The translations under genes were made by a program, and so were the position numbers. Below, piece after piece: positions 1 to 5,869 of a stretch of 11,165 nucleotides of DNA. The DNA is from UBA11606 sp039815945 (GTDB lineage Bacteria; Actinomycetota; Acidimicrobiia; Acidimicrobiales; Aldehydirespiratoraceae), in contig JBCBYI010000143.1 in NCBI GenBank assembly GCA_039815945.1, positions 1 through 11,165 on the forward strand, written 5' to 3'. A model generated the notes under the pieces. It searched no databases. It was not told the DNA's origin and worked only from the letters and a program-made list of their open reading frames with translations. The stretch's first letter is position 1; every line of letters begins with the position of its first letter.

Positions 1-16
1 GCGGGCGCCGGCACCG

Positions 17-22
17 CACAAT
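17..22 (+). promoter_or_regulatory. Putative -10 box of a leaderless promoter
   Basis: CACAAT matches TATAAT at four of six positions. It ends 6 nt before the ATG at 29, which would put the transcription start on or next to the start codon. No Shine-Dalgarno sequence precedes this ATG, which agrees with a leaderless mRNA. The -35 region would lie outside the window, so this cannot be confirmed here. Confidence 0.35.
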
Positions 23-28
23 TCCCTC

Positions 29-646
29 ATGTCCGACCCCTCGACCACCTTCCTCATCGACGAGATCGCCCCGCACGACGCGTACAAGCTGTGCTCCGGT
101 CTGATCGTGCCGCGGCCGATCGGGTGGATCGGTTCGCTCTCGGCCGACGGCATCGCCAACCTGGCGCCGTACTCGTTCTTCAATCTGATCGGGAACGACC
201 CGATGCACGTCGGGTTCTCACCGGGCTCGGTCGGGGGCAGTGACAAGGACTCCCTCGCGAACGTGCGCGCCGTCCCGGAGTTCACGGTCAACATCGTGAC
301 CGACGAGACGGTCGTGGCGATGAACGACACGGCCGCGACCCTGCCGCCCGAGGAGGACGAGTTCGAACACGCCGGGCTCACCAAGCTCGACTCGCAGCTG
401 ATCAGGCCGCCCCAGGTCGCCGAGGCGATCGCGACGATGGAGTGCCGGGTGACCGACATCGTGCACATCGGACGCGAGGGAGGCGGCAACGATCTGGTGG
501 TCGGTGAAGTGATCGCGATTCATGTCGCCGATCGGGTGCTCGACGGTACCCGGGTCGATCAGCACGGGCTTCGGGCGGTCGGCCGCCACGCAGGCAGCTG
601 GTACTCCCACGCCACCGACCTCTTCGACATCACCCGACCCAGCTGA
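29..646 (+). CDS. Flavin reductase-like FMN-binding protein
   Basis: A 205-residue protein of the flavin reductase-like, FMN-binding split-barrel family (DIM6/NTAB type). Members use FMN to reduce or oxidise small substrates, or supply reduced flavin to a monooxygenase. The diagnostic stretch is at residues 23-52, with GLIVPRPIGWIGS followed by a Gly, then NLAPYSFFN. Near the C-terminus (about 187-203), VGRHAGSWYSHATDLFDITR fits the usual GR..G..Y.R...F.I ending. Length is normal for the family. The cytosolic location is inferred from the absence of a signal peptide. The TGA shares one base with the ATG of the thiolase-like gene (stop 644-646, start 646-648), so the two are translationally coupled. 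The physiological substrate cannot be read from the sequence. A flavin-supplying partner for an oxygenase elsewhere is possible but unproven. Confidence 0.88.
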   Translation: MSDPSTTFLIDEIAPHDAYKLCSGLIVPRPIGWIGSLSADGIANLAPYSFFNLIGNDPMHVGFSPGSVGGSDKDSLANVRAVPEFTVNIVTDETVVAMNDTAATLPPEEDEFEHAGLTKLDSQLIRPPQVAEAIATMECRVTDIVHIGREGGGNDLVVGEVIAIHVADRVLDGTRVDQHGLRAVGRHAGSWYSHATDLFDITRPS

Positions 647-2121
647 TGACGGTCACGCCGGAGGACATGGCTCGCGCCTTCCCCGTCGCGGTCGGGGTGG
701 CGACCGCCGAGCAGTGGCCGACCGAACCCGGCGACGGTGTCGACTGCACCGAACTGATGGGCGCTGCGGCGCGCCGGGCGATCGCCGACACCGGTTCGGA
801 CACCGTCGCCGGCATGGTCGACCTCGTCGTGGCCACCCAGGGCCTGTCCATGCTGACCGACGGTGCCGGTCGGGTCGCCCACGCACTCGGGGCTCCCGAC
901 GCGCATGCCGTCACCTATCGGGTCGGCATCCCCCAGCAGGCCCTCATCAACCGCGCGATCGATGCGGTGATGAACGGTGAGGCGCGGGTCGCGGTGATCG
1001 TGGGTGGGGAGACGAAACGGCGCGACGATCTCGCCCGCCGGGCGGGCGTCGAACTCCCGCCTCGGGCCCCGTTCGACGGCGGAGATGACGAGCTCATCGC
1101 GCCCGAGGGTGAGATCGTGGCCCGCCCCGAAGTCGACGTCGGCGCCGTCGCCGCCGTGCAGCAGTACGCCCTGATCGACTCCGCTCGCCGGGCCCACCAC
1201 GGCTGGTCACTCGACGAACACCGCGACGACATCGCGTCGTTGTGGGCGTCGTTCAACGAGGTCGCCCGGACCAACCCGAGAGCCGCCTTCCCCGAACCGC
1301 GAACCGCCGCCGACATCCGCGAGCCGGGCGAGGGCAACCGGCCGCTCGCCTTTCCGTACAACAAGTGGCACAACAGCCAGTGGGGCGTCGATCAGGCGGC
1401 GGCGATCGTGATCACGTCGACCATCGGCGCCGACATCGCCGAGATCGCCGGGGATCGCCGGGTGCACCCGCTCGTCGCGCTCGAGTCATCCCAATCGCTG
1501 TCGCTCAGCCGCCGGGCCGACCTCCATCGCTGGCCCGCGATGGGCGTGCTCGGGCGGGTCGCCGAACAGGAGCTGAGCGCGCCGCTGTCGTCGGTCGAAC
1601 ACGTCGAGCTCTACTCGTGCTTCCCGGTGGCGGTGCGGGTGCAGCAGTCCGAACTCGGGCTCGATCCCGATGCAGCGGCGACGATCACCGGCGGCATGGC
1701 GTTCGCGGGTGGTCCGTTCAACAACTTCGTGCTGCAGGCCACCGTCGCGATGATCGAACGCCTCCGTGAGCGACCCCGCGAGCGAGGCCTCGTGACGGCG
1801 GTCAGTGGCCTGCTCACCAAGCCGGGCCTCACCGTGTGGAGCACCAACCCGACCGTGCGTTGTGTGCCGGCCGACCTCGTCGACACCGTGACCTCCGAGA
1901 CGGCCGTCGTCTCGCTCGACGAGAACCCCAGCGGCGCTGGTGTCGTCGCGACGTACACGACCGCCGGCCCCCGGGTGACGGCGATCATCGACCTCGACTC
2001 CGGGGAGCGTGCGGTCGCGGCCTGCGACGACGAGACGCTCGCCGCCCGGGTCACGACCGAGGAGCTCATCGGCACCCGCGTGATCGTCGAGGGGCGGACC
2101 TTTCGTCCGCTCGCCGCCTGA
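646..2121 (+). CDS. Thiolase-like protein (SCP2-thiolase/TLP1-like), catalytically degenerate
   Basis: A 491-residue thiolase-superfamily protein, usually annotated acetyl-CoA acetyltransferase. The N-terminal thiolase half shows the GEARVAVIVGGETKRR strand (111-126). The C-terminal half has HVELYSCFPVA (319-329), a variant of the HDCF motif of SCP2-type thiolases, then GGMAFAGGPFNNF (349-361) and LLTKPGLTVWSTNP (389-402). The nucleophilic Cys expected near residue 93 is absent: the segment reads TYRVGIPQQALINRA. The GHP histidine is replaced by AGGP, and no CxG cysteine is visible. Residues of about 405-491 form an extra beta-rich domain resembling the additional C-terminal domain of mycobacterial thiolase-like protein type 1 (TLP1), which is OB-like. 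Ordinary Claisen thiolysis therefore looks unlikely. An aldolase, carrier-binding or regulatory role is possible, since retro-aldolases such as Ltp2 belong to this superfamily. The gene is coupled to the upstream flavin reductase and converges on the VOC gene 14 bp away. Confidence 0.82.
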   Translation: MTVTPEDMARAFPVAVGVATAEQWPTEPGDGVDCTELMGAAARRAIADTGSDTVAGMVDLVVATQGLSMLTDGAGRVAHALGAPDAHAVTYRVGIPQQALINRAIDAVMNGEARVAVIVGGETKRRDDLARRAGVELPPRAPFDGGDDELIAPEGEIVARPEVDVGAVAAVQQYALIDSARRAHHGWSLDEHRDDIASLWASFNEVARTNPRAAFPEPRTAADIREPGEGNRPLAFPYNKWHNSQWGVDQAAAIVITSTIGADIAEIAGDRRVHPLVALESSQSLSLSRRADLHRWPAMGVLGRVAEQELSAPLSSVEHVELYSCFPVAVRVQQSELGLDPDAAATITGGMAFAGGPFNNFVLQATVAMIERLRERPRERGLVTAVSGLLTKPGLTVWSTNPTVRCVPADLVDTVTSETAVVSLDENPSGAGVVATYTTAGPRVTAIIDLDSGERAVAACDDETLAARVTTEELIGTRVIVEGRTFRPLAA

Positions 2122-2135
2122 CCCAGCGGTGTCGC

Positions 2136-2465
2136 TCAGACTGGTTGGGCGGCGCGGATCCGATTGCCGTCGGGGTCGACGAGGGTGACCTCGTGGCCCC
2201 ACGGTTGGGTCTCGACGGTCTCGCCGAACTCGTGGGCGACGGGGCCGATGTCGTCGACCCAGAAGTAGGCGAGCGACTTCTTGGGCGCGTCGCCCTTGTG
2301 CTCGGAGAGATGGATCTGGACCTCGCCGCGGCGAAGAAAGCCATAGACGGGGAAGCCCGGCTCGAACTGATGGGTGCCCGTGAGCTCGAACCCGAGCCGG
2401 GCGTACCAGCGGGCGCTCGCCGCGACGTTCTTCACCCGCAGGACGGGAATGATCGTTTCGGCCAC
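2136..2465 (-). CDS. VOC (glyoxalase/bleomycin-resistance fold) protein
   Basis: A 109-residue single-domain protein of the vicinal oxygen chelate superfamily. It begins with IIPVLRVKNVAASARWYARLGFEL, the usual first beta-alpha-beta unit (split here as IIPVLRVKNV then AASARWYARLGFEL). The second unit is LAYFWVDDIGPVAHEF, and the protein ends with WGHEVTLVDPDGNRIRAA, the typical DPDGN strand. I chose GTG at 2465 because the frame open further upstream lies entirely inside mscR and reads as low-complexity Arg-rich shadow. The GTG start gives exactly one VOC domain and sits 5 nt after the mscR stop. Some relatives bind bleomycin-type drugs; others are glyoxalases or dioxygenases. Metal ligands cannot be assigned confidently: His52 (QIHLSEH), His91 and E48 are candidates. 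Placement behind a thiol-dependent formaldehyde dehydrogenase makes handling of thiol adducts a reasonable but unproven guess. Confidence 0.83.
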   Translation of the reverse strand: MAETIIPVLRVKNVAASARWYARLGFELTGTHQFEPGFPVYGFLRRGEVQIHLSEHKGDAPKKSLAYFWVDDIGPVAHEFGETVETQPWGHEVTLVDPDGNRIRAAQPV

Positions 2466-2470
2466 GGCGC

Positions 2471-3559
2471 TCAGTCGATCTCGACGACCGAGCGCAGGAC
2501 CTCGCCGCGCTCCATCTTGTGGAACGCCTCTTCGACACCGTCGAGGGCAATGATCTCGCTGACGAAGGCGTCGAGGTCGAGACGGCCCTGCTGGTACAGG
2601 TCGATCAGCATCGGGAAGTCGCGGCTCGGGAGACAATCGCCGTACCAGCTCGACTTGAGCGCACCGCCCCGGCCGAACACGTCGAGGAACGGCAGCGTGA
2701 GCTCCATATCGGGCCGAGGCACACCGACCAGCACGACGGTGCCGGCGAGATCGCGGGCCTCGAAGCACTGCTTGTAGACCTCGGGGAGACCGATTGCTTC
2801 GATGGCGACGTCGACGCCGTTGCCGCCGGTCAGCTCACGGATCTTCTCGACCGGGTCCTCGTTGGCCGAGTTGATCGTGTGGGTGGCACCGAAGCCCTTG
2901 GCCCACTCGAGCTTCTGATCGTCGATGTCGACGGCGATGATGATCGACGCGCCGGCGAGCTTCGAGCCAGCGATGGCAGCATCGCCCACCCCGCCGCAGC
3001 CGAAGACGGCGACGCTGTCGCCACGGCCGACGTTGCCGGTGTTGATGGCGGCGCCGATGCCGGCCATCACGCCACAGCCGAGCAGACCCGCGGCGGCCGG
3101 GCGGGTCTCGGGGTCGACCTTGGTGCACTGGCCGGCGGCGACGAGGGTCTTCTCGGCGAAGGCGCCGATGCCGAGGGCTGGCGAGAGCTCGGTGCCGTCC
3201 TCCAGCGTCATCTTCTGCTCGGCGTTGAACGTGTTGAAGCAGATCTGCGGCTTGCCCTTGTTGCAGCTGCGGCAGTTGCCGCACACGGCACGCCAGTTGA
3301 GGATCACGAAGTCGCCGGGGGCGACATCGGTGACGCCGTCACCGACGGATTCCACGACACCGCTGGCTTCGTGGCCGAGCAGGAAGGGGAACTCGTCGTT
3401 GATCCCGCCCTCGCGGTAGTGAAGATCGGTGTGGCACACACCGCACGCTTGGATCTGGACCACCGCTTCGCCCGGACCCGGGTCGGGGACGATGATGTTC
3501 TCGATGGTCACCGGAGCGTCCTGCTCCATGGCGACGACGCCCTTCACGGTCTGCGGCAT
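2471..3559 (-). CDS. mscR: S-(hydroxymethyl)mycothiol dehydrogenase / S-nitrosomycothiol reductase
   Basis: A 362-residue zinc-dependent class III alcohol dehydrogenase. It oxidises S-hydroxymethyl-mycothiol, the spontaneous adduct of formaldehyde and mycothiol, using NAD, and in mycobacteria it also reduces S-nitrosomycothiol. The catalytic zinc ligands appear as Cys42 (GVCHTD), His63 (LGHEASG) and Cys162 (LLGCGVMAG). The structural zinc lobe has Cys93, Cys96, Cys99 and Cys107 with normal spacing. The Rossmann motif GCGGVG is at 187-192, followed by Asp211, which indicates NAD preference. Long stretches such as GDFVILNWRAVCG, NTFNAEQKMTL and GGALKSSWYGDCLP match the mycobacterial MscR (Rv2259) sequence as I recall it. 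The ATG has an AGGGAG ribosome-binding site 4 nt upstream. The VOC gene follows after 5 nt, whereas I recall a metallo-beta-lactamase-fold hydrolase gene downstream in M. tuberculosis. The enzyme is cytosolic. Confidence 0.94.
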   Translation of the reverse strand: MPQTVKGVVAMEQDAPVTIENIIVPDPGPGEAVVQIQACGVCHTDLHYREGGINDEFPFLLGHEASGVVESVGDGVTDVAPGDFVILNWRAVCGNCRSCNKGKPQICFNTFNAEQKMTLEDGTELSPALGIGAFAEKTLVAAGQCTKVDPETRPAAAGLLGCGVMAGIGAAINTGNVGRGDSVAVFGCGGVGDAAIAGSKLAGASIIIAVDIDDQKLEWAKGFGATHTINSANEDPVEKIRELTGGNGVDVAIEAIGLPEVYKQCFEARDLAGTVVLVGVPRPDMELTLPFLDVFGRGGALKSSWYGDCLPSRDFPMLIDLYQQGRLDLDAFVSEIIALDGVEEAFHKMERGEVLRSVVEID

Positions 3560-3563
3560 GGTT

Positions 3564-3569
3564 CTCCCT
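3564..3569 (-). promoter_or_regulatory. Ribosome-binding site of mscR
   Basis: On the minus strand AGGGAG precedes the ATG at 3559 with 4 nt between them. It is one of the few clear Shine-Dalgarno sequences in the window and supports this ATG as the start. It also suggests that mscR is translated from a leadered or polycistronic message, unlike the likely leaderless genes nearby. Confidence 0.6.
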
Positions 3570-3584
3570 GGGTCGTGATCCGCT

Positions 3585-4259
3585 TCAGATCGTGGGGGAG
3601 ACTAGCCCACGCAGCTGCGCCCAGTCGCCGGGGACAAGGCCGAGGAACTCGCCGCGATCCGCCGATTCGACGTCGGCCCAGCCGAGCTGGTCGATGTCGG
3701 CGACGATCTCGTCGTAGCGGTCGAACAGGACCGTGTTCGACGGGTCGAGCCCGGTGACGATCGCGAGACCGGTCGGCTCGACATCGGCGACGACGACGTT
3801 CAGGTCGGGCCGGAAGCGGCGCAGGGCGACGACGGTCTTCCAGACGTCGCCGGACCACACCGCTGTCGTGCGTTCACGGGCGGCGGTGACCTCGTCGATC
3901 GGGTTGCAGTCGTGGATCAGGATCACCGAGTCGGACGAGCTGTGGCGTTCGAGGTGTGCGACGTCGCGCAGCGTCTGTTCCCACCAGTGCAGGCCGTCGG
4001 CGAAGCCGAGGTCGATCGGCTCGCCCTGCAGCGCGATGGGGTCGGAGAAAAAGTCGTCGCTGGTCTGAGCGACAATCGTCGAGTCGGCCGGTGCTTCGGC
4101 GACCTTGGGTTCGGGGTCGACGCCGACGATGCGGGTGCCGGGCTGCACGAACGCGAGCGAGTGCCCTTCGTGCACGCCGATCTCGACGTACAGGTCGGGA
4201 CGGCGGAGCTCATGAATGCGCCGCAGCAGCCCGTAATACGTCGAGATCGGTTCGCTCAT
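3585..4259 (-). CDS. Class I SAM-dependent methyltransferase
   Basis: A 224-residue protein with a Rossmann-type methyltransferase core. Residues 23-34 (LYVEIGVHEGHS) give the SAM-binding motif I, with acidic Glu26 before the IGV turn. IVGVDPEP (44-51) is the second strand, with Asp48 placed to hold the SAM ribose. DLGFADGLHWWEQTLRDV (83-100) and SVILIHDCNP (111-120) match the DG.H.....D....L.pGG.i..HD pattern of the Methyltransf_24-like group that acts on sugars or small hydroxylated molecules. I chose ATG at 4259 because the upstream frame overlaps the amidohydrolase and is shadow sequence. The gene starts 19 nt after the amidohydrolase stop and ends 25 nt before mscR, all in one direction. 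A weak -10 box upstream suggests it may also be transcribed alone. The acceptor substrate is unknown. Confidence 0.78.
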   Translation of the reverse strand: MSEPISTYYGLLRRIHELRRPDLYVEIGVHEGHSLAFVQPGTRIVGVDPEPKVAEAPADSTIVAQTSDDFFSDPIALQGEPIDLGFADGLHWWEQTLRDVAHLERHSSSDSVILIHDCNPIDEVTAARERTTAVWSGDVWKTVVALRRFRPDLNVVVADVEPTGLAIVTGLDPSNTVLFDRYDEIVADIDQLGWADVESADRGEFLGLVPGDWAQLRGLVSPTI

Positions 4260-4267
4260 CGACGCCG

Positions 4268-4273
4268 AGGGTA
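4268..4273 (-). promoter_or_regulatory. Possible -10 box before the methyltransferase gene
   Basis: The minus strand reads TACCCT (TAnnnT) with 8 nt before the ATG at 4259, a spacing that would give a leaderless or nearly leaderless message. A recognisable -35 is lacking: TTCGGT at a 17-nt spacing is poor. The box sits between the amidohydrolase stop and the methyltransferase start. It may be chance in such a short gap. Confidence 0.28.
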
Positions 4274-4278
4274 CGGCC

Positions 4279-5460
4279 TCAGAAGCGGCGACCGAACGCC
4301 ATCGACGGGTTGTCGGGGATCTCCGTGAGCGGCGTGGCGATCTCGTCGACGGTCGGGCCGAGCTCGAGCGCCGCCATCGGTTCGATGTCGAGGCCGTAGA
4401 GCTTGGCCGCGGTCCCGCCGAAGAGCTCGTGCAGATCGGCCGGCTCCCAGTCGTGGAAGACGTGGCGCAGCGAGGCGACCGAGTCGGGGTACGTGCCCTC
4501 ACGGTGCGGATAGTCCGAGCCCCACATGACGTTGCCGGGGCCGAGTTCCTTGATGGCGGCGGCCTCGTCGCGGGACGGGAAGCTGGCGCCCATCGTGCAG
4601 TTGGTGTCGAAGTAGCTCGACGGCGAACGCTCGAGCGTGTTGCCGTCCATGCGCAGCTCGCCGACACCGCCGTTGTTGAACGCGTACCAGATGCCGTCCA
4701 TCTTCTTCAGCGTCTCGGGCACCCAGCCGGTCTTCTGCTCGGTCATCACGAACTGCAGACCCGGGAAGCGCTCGAACACGCCGGAGAGGATGATGTGCCA
4801 GAGGCTGCGGTTGGCGAAGAACGGCACCTCCATGATCATCAGGAAGTTCTTGATCTTGGCGGTGCTGTAGTCGGGGATGCCCGCGCCACCGTGCTGGTTG
4901 ACCGACAGGCCGGTCTCCTCGCAGGCCCGCCAGATCGGGTCGTAGTCCTCGGTCCAGAGCTTGGGGACGTCGGCGTCGGGTGGGATCGCCGGGAACAAGA
5001 TGCCCTTGAGGCCGTGCTCGGCCGCCCAGTGGATCTCGGCCACGGACGCCTCGACGTCGTTGGGGAAGACCTGGGCCAGACCGGCGCGGCGGCCGGGAAG
5101 ATCCTCACACCACTCGGCCAGCCAACGGTTGTGGGCCCGCAGACCGGCCCAACGCTGCTCGAGTTCCGCCGCCGTGCGGGGCGGACCCGTGACGAGCAGC
5201 CCCGACGGGAAGAAGGGCGGAATGGTGTTGGGGAACACGACCTCGCCGGCGAGGCCGTCGGCCTCCAGTTGGCGTTGGCGGACGTCGTTGTCCCAGTTGC
5301 GGATCTTGGTCTCGTCGGTGAGGTCTTCCCACGGGTTGTCGAAGTCGGCGGCCCACGCGTCGAAGTCGGCGTGGTACGAGGACTCGAGGTAGCCGCGGTA
5401 GGTGCGGAGGTCGGCGCCGGCGTGGCAGTCGGCCGAGACGAGCGTGTAGCGATCGGTCAT
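4279..5460 (-). CDS. Amidohydrolase family 2 (ACMSD-like) metal-dependent hydrolase/decarboxylase
   Basis: A 393-residue TIM-barrel protein of the amidohydrolase 2 family, which includes ACMSD-type decarboxylases and many actinobacterial catabolic hydrolases. The first-strand metal site is a D-x-H variant, SADCHAG (9-15), with Asp11 and His13. Further expected ligands are His190 in SVNQHGG and Asp316 in MWGSDYPHREGTYP (312-325). Glu241 lies in FVMTEQKTGWVPETL, a segment typical of this actinobacterial subgroup, as is VVFPNTIPPFF (74-84). No signal peptide is visible, so it is probably cytosolic. The length is typical. The substrate cannot be predicted; relatives act on ring-cleavage or carboxylated aromatic intermediates. 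The ATG at 5460 lies 7 nt after a -10 box and has no Shine-Dalgarno, so the message is likely leaderless. A palindrome covering the promoter suggests repressor control. Confidence 0.88.
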   Translation of the reverse strand: MTDRYTLVSADCHAGADLRTYRGYLESSYHADFDAWAADFDNPWEDLTDETKIRNWDNDVRQRQLEADGLAGEVVFPNTIPPFFPSGLLVTGPPRTAAELEQRWAGLRAHNRWLAEWCEDLPGRRAGLAQVFPNDVEASVAEIHWAAEHGLKGILFPAIPPDADVPKLWTEDYDPIWRACEETGLSVNQHGGAGIPDYSTAKIKNFLMIMEVPFFANRSLWHIILSGVFERFPGLQFVMTEQKTGWVPETLKKMDGIWYAFNNGGVGELRMDGNTLERSPSSYFDTNCTMGASFPSRDEAAAIKELGPGNVMWGSDYPHREGTYPDSVASLRHVFHDWEPADLHELFGGTAAKLYGLDIEPMAALELGPTVDEIATPLTEIPDNPSMAFGRRF

Positions 5461-5467
5461 GCCCGAG

Positions 5468-5497
5468 AGGCTAGGACGCGATCTGACGCCGCGTCAG
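5468..5497 (-). promoter_or_regulatory. Promoter of the amidohydrolase gene (-35/-10, leaderless)
   Basis: On the minus strand CTGACG (5497-5492) resembles the -35 consensus TTGACA at four of six positions. It is followed by an 18-nt spacer and TAGCCT (5473-5468), a TAnnnT-type -10. Seven nt separate the -10 from the ATG at 5460, so transcription would begin at the start codon. The -35 and most of the spacer lie inside the palindrome at 5479-5501, the layout expected of a repressed promoter. Confidence 0.5.
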
Positions 5498-5501
5498 ATC
5501 G
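5479..5501. promoter_or_regulatory. Perfect 11+11-bp palindrome, likely repressor operator
   Basis: The left arm CGATCTGACGC (5479-5489) and the right arm GCGTCAGATCG (5491-5501) are exact reverse complements around a single C at 5490. Size, symmetry and the TCTGACGC/GCGTCAGA core are typical of operators bound by dimeric TetR-like repressors in Actinobacteria. The site covers the -35 and spacer of the amidohydrolase promoter and also contains the TGA of the winged-helix gene (5494-5496). No uridine tract follows in either direction, so a transcription terminator is less likely, though an RNA hairpin could form. The regulator is not identified: no TetR gene is in the window, and the adjacent winged-helix protein is the only DNA-binding candidate. 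Confidence 0.62.
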
Positions 5502-5841
5502 GGGCGTCGATCTCGGCCGTCGCTCCCTCGGGGCGGTGCGTGGTCGGTGTCGTCTCGCCGTTGCGGAGCGCGGTCTCGAGATTGCGGGCGTGATGCCGGA
5601 TGCGATCCCGCGTCGCTCTCGGGAGTCGATCGATCGCGTAGCGGCCTCGGGCCACGCGAACGAGCCGACCCTTGCGGACTTCGCTTCGAAGCGCTCCGTG
5701 GATGCGGCGGCCCGGATCGTCGCCCAGATCGACCCCCAAGATCGCGAGCGTGCGGCGCAGCTCGGTCGTGGAGGCCTCGCCGCCGAGATCGAGGATGAGC
5801 GAGGTGATCAGGTAGCGGAGGTCATAGCGGCGCAGTTCCAT
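5494..5841 (-). CDS. Small winged-helix-like DNA-binding protein (hypothetical)
   Basis: A 115-residue basic protein that I do not recognise as a named family. Residues of about 6-72 look like a winged helix-turn-helix: helix 1 LRYLITSLILDLGG, helix 2 STTELRRTLAILGV, helix 3 GRRIHGALRSEVRKG, then the beta-wing RLVRVARGRYAID. The remainder (about 73-115) has a basic helix, RATRDRIRHHARNLETAL, and a low-complexity Thr/Glu tail that is probably disordered. I chose ATG at 5841 because the frame upstream runs into the TylF gene and turns into Ser/Thr/Arg-rich shadow. It starts 28 nt after the TylF stop, so co-transcription is likely. A weak CAGCCT box lies 6 nt before the ATG. Its stop codon lies inside the palindrome controlling the next gene, which makes a role as regulator of the amidohydrolase plausible but unproven. 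Confidence 0.6.
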   Translation of the reverse strand: MELRRYDLRYLITSLILDLGGEASTTELRRTLAILGVDLGDDPGRRIHGALRSEVRKGRLVRVARGRYAIDRLPRATRDRIRHHARNLETALRNGETTPTTHRPEGATAEIDAPI

Positions 5842-5869
5842 GCGCCGAGGCTGGCCCAGGGGTGTGACG

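Noticed and set aside
2122..2135. Terminator between the convergent thiolase-like and VOC genes
   Set aside because: The 14-bp gap and its surroundings show only a 4-bp stem and no uridine tract, so no terminator is supported.
2466..2768. Upstream extension of the VOC protein to an ATG at 2768
   Set aside because: The extra ~100 residues are an Arg-rich out-of-frame reading of mscR; the GTG at 2465 gives a standard single VOC domain.
3591..3611. Six-bp inverted repeat CGTGGG/CCCACG with a 9-nt loop upstream of mscR
   Set aside because: Short, inside the methyltransferase C-terminal codons, and expected by chance at this GC content; no terminator or operator context.
2519..3757. Long plus-strand open frame of 412 codons opposite mscR
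   Set aside because: It is antisense to a confidently identified gene, has no recognisable motif, and is rich in Asp/Gly/Ala/Val as expected from the complementary strand of high-GC coding DNA.
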